NCBI RefSeq assembly: GCF_020515625.1 | Contig: NZ_JAIWPJ010000001.1 | Location: 1,116,001-1,180,000, forward strand | DNA length: 64,000 bases | Reading direction: 5' to 3' | From: Natrinema amylolyticum | GTDB taxonomy: Archaea > Halobacteriota > Halobacteria > Halobacteriales > Natrialbaceae | Shown: positions 59,709 to 64,000 of the stretch, in pieces | Layout of the letters: every line of letters begins with the position of its first letter | Numbering within the stretch: the stretch's first letter is position 1 | Program-made: the position numbers and the translations under genes | The notes under the pieces: generated by a model | Seen by the model: only the letters and a program-made list of their open reading frames with translations | What the model was told of the DNA's origin: nothing | The model's database searches: none

Positions 59709-60919
59709 CCGACGCCGACACCGACGCGGACGTCGCGATCCTCCACGACCGGTTCCCCGGCATCGGCGGCGGTGAGGAGTTCGCCATCGAGGCCGCCCGC
59801 GTCCTCGAGGCGCCGATCTACACGACCTACGTCGCCGACGGGACCGAGATCCCCGACGACGTTACGGTGATCCCGTTCCGGCAGGCGAAGTACACCTCGC
59901 TGCCGTGGCGCCCGTTCCTCGAGTGGAAAAACGAGGGGATGAACCCGCTCGAGACGCTCAACGTCGCACTCGATATGACCGACGCCCATCCGGACCTCGC
60001 GGAGTACGACGTGATCCTCGAGAGCGCACCGCTGTCGAAGTACTACGTCCCCGACGTGGGCCAGCGGATCGTCCACTATCCCCACAGCCCGCCGCGGTGG
60101 CTGTACGACCTCTATCGGGACCGGCTCTCGTCGTTCGAGCTACCGTTCGTCGAGATCGGACTCAAAGCGTACGCGAAGGCGTGGCGAGCGCTGGACAAGG
60201 AGGCCAACGACTACGTCGATCAGTTCGTCGCGAACAGCGAACTGGTCCGGGACCGCATCCGGCGGTTCTACGACCGCGACGCCGCGGTCGTCTACCCGCC
60301 CGTGACCGGCGACTGGCGCAACGAGGGCGACGACGGCTACTTCGTCACGTGGTCCCGGCTCGCCCCCGAGAAGCGGATCGATCTGATCGCGAAGGCGTTC
60401 GCGGGGCTCGACGAGCGCCTCGTGATCGCCGGCGACGGGGAGCAACGGGAGCGTCTCGAGGCCTTCGCCGAAAACTACGACAACATCGAGGTCCGGGGCT
60501 ACGTCGAGGACATCGAGTCGCTGGTCGCCCGGGCCACCGCCGTCGTCTACGCCCCCAAGCAGGAGGACTTCGGCCTCGTCGGGGCCGAGGCCATGATGGC
60601 CGGCAAACCACTGCTCGGCGTCGATGAGGGGTTCACGCGGTACCAGGTCCGGGAGGGACGGACCGGGCTGTGCTTCGAGCCGACCGTCGAATCGATCCGC
60701 GAGACGGTTCGCCGGTTCGATCCCGACGACTTCGACGCCGGCGAGATCCGCGAGGAGGCCCGGCGCTACGAGTACAACCGCTTCGCAGCGGGGCTGCGCG
60801 AGGTCGTCGCCGAGACGGCGGCCATCGATGCCTCACCGGAACCGGAGCGAGAAGCGGAATCCGCGGACGACGCTCGAGGATCCGGACAACAGCGTGCCGA
60901 GGGGGTGCCCGATCAGTGA
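59705..60919 (+). CDS. Family 4 glycosyltransferase
   Basis: 404 residues from GTG 59705. N-terminal half: VAILHDRFPGIGGGEEFAIE (glycine-rich donor loop), ESAPLSKYYVPDVGQRIVHY and the conserved PHSPPRWLYDLYRD. C-terminal half: YFVTWSRLAPEKRIDLIAKA, LVIAGDGEQRERLEAFAENY and the E-x7-E motif in QEDFGLVGAEAMMAGKPLLG near 282-301. GT-B fold, retaining. The last 30 residues are a disordered acidic tail. GTGA overlap on both sides shows operon translation coupling. Confidence 0.92.
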   Translation: MTDADTDADVAILHDRFPGIGGGEEFAIEAARVLEAPIYTTYVADGTEIPDDVTVIPFRQAKYTSLPWRPFLEWKNEGMNPLETLNVALDMTDAHPDLAEYDVILESAPLSKYYVPDVGQRIVHYPHSPPRWLYDLYRDRLSSFELPFVEIGLKAYAKAWRALDKEANDYVDQFVANSELVRDRIRRFYDRDAAVVYPPVTGDWRNEGDDGYFVTWSRLAPEKRIDLIAKAFAGLDERLVIAGDGEQRERLEAFAENYDNIEVRGYVEDIESLVARATAVVYAPKQEDFGLVGAEAMMAGKPLLGVDEGFTRYQVREGRTGLCFEPTVESIRETVRRFDPDDFDAGEIREEARRYEYNRFAAGLREVVAETAAIDASPEPEREAESADDARGSGQQRAEGVPDQ

Positions 60920-62010
60920 CGGCGAGGACGACTGCTCGCGACCGGGACGGCGACTCGACAACGCGAACGGAGACCGAGACGTCGCGTCCGCGGCGAGCGG
61001 CGACGAGCGATCGGTGTCTGCTCTATCAGAACAGCGACGCACACCCCGCACATCGAGTGTTCGCCGACGCCGTCGGCGCCGACCGTCGTCACTTCGAAAC
61101 CGGGAGCTGGCCGCCCGAACCGGGCGGCAACACCGAGCGGACCATCGACCGGCTCCGAACCGCCGGGACGCTGCCCGCATACGATACCGTCATCGCGGAG
61201 GGGAGCGCGCCGCTCCAGACGGGGCTCGCCTACAAACTGCGCCACCCGAGGACGACGCTCGTCTACCTCGCCGCCGACGAGACGTTTTATACCCTGCGCC
61301 AGCGTCCGACACGATACGTCTGGCACGGGCTCAAGCCCCTCTCGAGTCGGCTGCTGGACGGCGTGATCGCGGTCGGCAGGGACGCCTACCGCTGGGGGCG
61401 ACCGTACCTCGGCGACGTTCCGGTCGCGTACGTCCGGCCGCCGATCGCCGACGACAAGTACGAGCGGCTCGCCGCGCTCTCCCCGAACTCGCCCGCGAAT
61501 CCGTTCACGATCCTCTCGGCTGGCGAGGCCAAACCCGCGAACGGCTACGATCGACTTGCTCGAGCGGTCGAGCGGTTCGCCGGGACTGTCGACGCCGACG
61601 TTCGATTGGTTATTCTCGGGGAGGGCCACGACGAGCGGCCGTACGCGGCGATGCCCCACGTCGTCACGCCCGGGTTCGTCGATCTGGACGCGTTCGCCGA
61701 CTGGTTCGACCGCGCGAGCGTCTACGTCCAGTCGTCGCGGGGCGACGCGTTTCCCGTCGCCGCGCTCGAGGGGATCCTCTCGGGAACGCCGACGACCGTC
61801 ACCGAGACGACCGGCGTCCGGGAACTCCTTCCCGCTCGACAGGTCGTTCCGCCGACCGAAGCGGGCCTGTTCGACGGGCTAGTGTCGTTCGCCGACCTGT
61901 CGCCCGCCGAGCGGCAGTCTATCGCGAGCGATCAGCGCAGTCTCGTCGCCGATCTGACCGAATCGAACCAGCGAGAGCGCTTCAGCGCCGCACTCCGGAA
62001 ATTCACATGA
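60916..62010 (+). CDS. Glycosyltransferase, GT-B fold
   Basis: 364 residues from GTG 60916, overlapping the previous stop (GTGA). An Arg/Thr-rich disordered start of about 30 residues, then CLLYQNSDAHPAHRVFADAV, RHPRTTLVYLAADETFYTLR and VIAVGRDAYRWGRPYLGDVP. The C-terminal donor domain has FTILSAGEAKPANGYDRLAR, RLVILGEGHDERPYAAMPHV and the ExxxE-type SSRGDAFPVAALEGILSGTP. Weaker than the preceding GT4 but same clan. Substrate unknown. Confidence 0.85.
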   Translation: MTARTTARDRDGDSTTRTETETSRPRRAATSDRCLLYQNSDAHPAHRVFADAVGADRRHFETGSWPPEPGGNTERTIDRLRTAGTLPAYDTVIAEGSAPLQTGLAYKLRHPRTTLVYLAADETFYTLRQRPTRYVWHGLKPLSSRLLDGVIAVGRDAYRWGRPYLGDVPVAYVRPPIADDKYERLAALSPNSPANPFTILSAGEAKPANGYDRLARAVERFAGTVDADVRLVILGEGHDERPYAAMPHVVTPGFVDLDAFADWFDRASVYVQSSRGDAFPVAALEGILSGTPTTVTETTGVRELLPARQVVPPTEAGLFDGLVSFADLSPAERQSIASDQRSLVADLTESNQRERFSAALRKFT

Positions 62011-63497
62011 GCGGAAATACCAGTCCGAACGTCGTCGTCCTCTGTCTGGACACCGTCAGGAAAGACGTCTACGACCGATACGCCACTCGCCTCCGAGAGA
62101 TGGCGACCGTCCGCTTCGAGGGAATGCGGGCGCTCGGCGGCTGGAGCGTCCCGAGCCACGCCGGAATGCTGACGGGTTCGGTTCCGTCGGAAACGGGCGT
62201 CCACGCACACCAGCGGCGGTTCGACCCGATCGACGCCGAGGACACGTGGATCGCGCCCCTCGAGCGACAGGGGTACGAGTCGGTCTGCGTCACGTCGAAC
62301 ATCTACGCTAGCCCCGTCTTCGGGTTCGATCGCTTCTTCGATCGGACGGTTCCCATCTCGCCGAGCCGCAGACTCCCGGCGGGGATGGACGTTCAAGAAC
62401 ACATCTCCGATCGATCGACCGACGGCGCGGAAGCCTACGCTGATTTCGTCCGCGAAGCCCTCGCGCACGACCACCCGCTGCGCTCGCTGGCCAACGGCGT
62501 CCTGCTCAAACTGGACGACGTGAGCCGGAAGCTGCCGCTCGAGAAGCCGACCGACTTCGGCGGCCGCGCGATCGCTCGAGCCCTCGAGCGGGAGGTCACC
62601 GAGCCCGACGGACCGGTGGTCGCCTTCGCCAACCTCATGGACGCCCACGGCCCGCATACGCCGTTTCGCGGGTTGGACGACTCGATCCACGGCGTCTCGG
62701 CCGACTTCCACTCGAGTTCGTTCCGCGATTCGGACGTGAACGCCGCAGACGGCCTCGGCGAGTTCGAATCTGACGTCGAGCGCGTTCGCGGGCTGTACGC
62801 GGCGACGGTCGACTACCTCGACCGGATCGTCGCTGACCTCGTGACCGCGCTGGCCGCCGGTGACGACCGCGAATCCATCGTGATCGTGACGGCGGACCAC
62901 GGCGAGAACCTCGGCTACGAGTCGGACGGCTACCTCATGAATCACATGAGCAGCCTCTCGGAGGCGCTGTTGCACGTTCCGTTCGACGTCATCGCGACCG
63001 GTGATCGCGACCTCGATCTCGCGGTCGATGATACTCGTTCTGACGAGCGGGGCGCAGTCGCCAGCGGCACTGCCCGCCCCGTCGACGTGGACGGACTCAG
63101 TTCCCACGCCGATCTCGGGGACGTAATCCGATCGCTCGCGGACGAGGAGCCGTTCGATCCGTTCGCCTTCGAGCGCGAGCGCGCTCGCGCCGAGATCGTC
63201 GGCTCCGGCTCCGGCATCCCGGAGGGCGAGGACGAGTCGTACTGGGACCGCGGCCAGCGGGTCGTCTACGAGGACGAGCGGAAGTACTATCGCGACCAGC
63301 TCGGTACCGAGGCGGTGTACGACGTCTCCGGGCCGCCGTCGAAGCAGGTCGAACTGCCCGACGAGACGGTGCCGGACGGGCTCTTCGAGTCCGCCTTCGG
63401 CGACTGGGTCACTGACGACGAGCACGATGAGGCGGCGTTCGCCGAGGAGGTAGACGCGGCGAGTCGCGCACGACTGGAGGACTTGGGATACCTATGA
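62007..63497 (+). CDS. Sulfatase-fold protein with Ser at the nucleophile position
   Basis: 496 residues from ATG 62007, overlapping the previous stop (ATGA). Alkaline-phosphatase superfamily: VVVLCLDTVRKDVYDRYATR with metal Asp 15, then GGWSVPSHAGMLTGSVPSET where classical sulfatases have C/S-x-P-S/A-R; here S47-V-P-S50-H51, so the nucleophile is Ser (or none) and the usual Arg is His. Metal ligands: NLMDAHGPHTPF and IVTADHGENLGYESDGYLMN. This may be a polysaccharide-modifying sulfatase, phosphotransferase or phosphodiesterase. The C-terminal 130 residues are acidic and extended. Confidence 0.87.
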   Translation: MSGNTSPNVVVLCLDTVRKDVYDRYATRLREMATVRFEGMRALGGWSVPSHAGMLTGSVPSETGVHAHQRRFDPIDAEDTWIAPLERQGYESVCVTSNIYASPVFGFDRFFDRTVPISPSRRLPAGMDVQEHISDRSTDGAEAYADFVREALAHDHPLRSLANGVLLKLDDVSRKLPLEKPTDFGGRAIARALEREVTEPDGPVVAFANLMDAHGPHTPFRGLDDSIHGVSADFHSSSFRDSDVNAADGLGEFESDVERVRGLYAATVDYLDRIVADLVTALAAGDDRESIVIVTADHGENLGYESDGYLMNHMSSLSEALLHVPFDVIATGDRDLDLAVDDTRSDERGAVASGTARPVDVDGLSSHADLGDVIRSLADEEPFDPFAFERERARAEIVGSGSGIPEGEDESYWDRGQRVVYEDERKYYRDQLGTEAVYDVSGPPSKQVELPDETVPDGLFESAFGDWVTDDEHDEAAFAEEVDAASRARLEDLGYL

Positions 63498-63525
63498 GAA
63501 CGAATTCGCTTCGAACGGTGAACGC

Positions 63526-64000
63526 ATGACGGAGACAACCCTGCTAGTCACGGTCGACTCGCTCAGGACCGATCACGTCCAGTACATGCCCCGAACTCTG
63601 GAGTATCTGGACGATACCCACGACGCCGCCTTCGCCACGAGCACCGCGACGCCCGGCAGCTTCCCGGCGATTATCGGCGGGGAGTACCCGGCCGGGAACG
63701 GCCTCGAGTCCGAGGCCAGCGTCGCCCACGAGTTCGACGCCCACGGCGTCGGGATCACGACGAACCACCTGCTGTCCGCGGAGTACGGCTACGCGGCCGG
63801 TTTCGACTCGTTCACGTCGCCGAAAGGCGGCGGCGAGTCACTGAAGGACAAGGGCGCGATCCTGCTCGAGCGGGGCTCGCTCCCCTACAAGGTCGCCAGC
63901 TGGGGCTACAACCGATACCAGCAGCTCCGGAGTTACGTCGAGGAGACTGAGAAGTCGTTCCGACCCGCCGACGCTGTCGTCGACCAGTTCCTGACCGAGA
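63526..64000 (+). CDS. Sulfatase-fold protein, truncated by window end
   Basis: 158 codons from ATG 63526, open at 64000. LLVTVDSLRTDHVQYMPRTL carries the first metal Asp as in the preceding gene, and STATPGSFPAIIGGEYPAGN corresponds to the nucleophile loop, with T/S residues and no Cys. GVGITTNHLLSAEYGYAAGF is the next conserved strand. It is a second member of the same superfamily in the operon, starting 29 bases after the first; divergent in sequence, so not a simple recent duplicate. The frame is intact as far as visible. Confidence 0.83.
   Translation, partial: MTETTLLVTVDSLRTDHVQYMPRTLEYLDDTHDAAFATSTATPGSFPAIIGGEYPAGNGLESEASVAHEFDAHGVGITTNHLLSAEYGYAAGFDSFTSPKGGGESLKDKGAILLERGSLPYKVASWGYNRYQQLRSYVEETEKSFRPADAVVDQFLTE

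Noticed and set aside
60624-63497. A 957-codon open frame ending with the sulfatase-fold protein
   Set aside because: The part before 62007 is an Arg-rich shadow of two glycosyltransferase genes in other frames; the ATGA junction at 62007 is the real start.

Overview
The window is a GC-rich, densely coded chromosomal stretch of a haloarchaeon (order Natrialbales/Haloterrigena-Natrinema type is my guess). The evidence is the very acidic proteomes of almost every gene, the frequent CTCGAG/GTCGAC words, leaderless TATA-ATG promoters, and lineage markers: a bacterio-opsin-activator HTH_10 protein, a HalOD1 protein, DUF5786, ribosomal protein L40e, Orc1/Cdc6, archaeal Trm1, Tsr3, Pth2 and a CTP-type riboflavin kinase. 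No rRNA, tRNA, CRISPR array or intact transposase was found.

Layout. 0-10 kb: HTH_10 regulator, rubrerythrin-type zinc ribbon plus glutamate dehydrogenase, cold-shock protein, phosphoribosyltransferase, NAD(P)HX-dehydratase-like kinase-fold protein, methyltransferase, class V aminotransferase, CstA transporter. 10-20 kb: small membrane and zinc-ribbon proteins, G3E/CobW GTPase, ArsA-type ATPase with a small partner, YchF/Obg GTPase, a large secreted repeat protein, a spermidine-synthase-like membrane protein. 20-36 kb: FilR1-type regulator divergent from an EamA exporter, Pth2, HalOD1, dCTP deaminase, a Vms1-like release factor, Fe-ADH, SDR, hisD, winged-helix protein, alpha/beta hydrolase, YihY, Trm1, SWIM protein, secreted duplicated-domain protein.

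36.4-38.9 kb is a replication-origin candidate: an orc1/cdc6 gene reading away from a 1.2-kb non-coding region that holds ten copies of one ORB-like motif (nine in one orientation, one inverted), four tandem 26-bp units, further direct repeats and an AT-rich segment. This is the most striking non-coding structure in the window.

39-53 kb: hisH, a DUF5786-endonuclease dU gene pair next to a family-4 uracil-DNA glycosylase, MBL hydrolases, L40e, Tsr3, a lower-GC patch with a foreign-looking membrane protein (44.6-45.9 kb), a tandem pair of zinc ribbons, rhodanese-MBL fusion, SpoIIM-like protein, MFS transporter, DUF502, ilvE. 53.7-56.7 kb: a zinc-ribbon ArsR-type regulator upstream of a three-gene unit (small Cys/His protein, cupin, Tat-exported protein) with a perfect palindrome in between, which looks like a local regulatory circuit without an obvious description. 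56.8-58.3 kb: ribB and the HTH-riboflavin kinase (RbkR type) overlapping by four bases. 58.5-64 kb: a tightly overlapping surface-polysaccharide cluster of three glycosyltransferases and two sulfatase-fold proteins, the last running off the window.

All functions are inferred from sequence reading alone; no searches were run. Start codons were re-chosen where the longest open frame extended into non-coding or antisense sequence.
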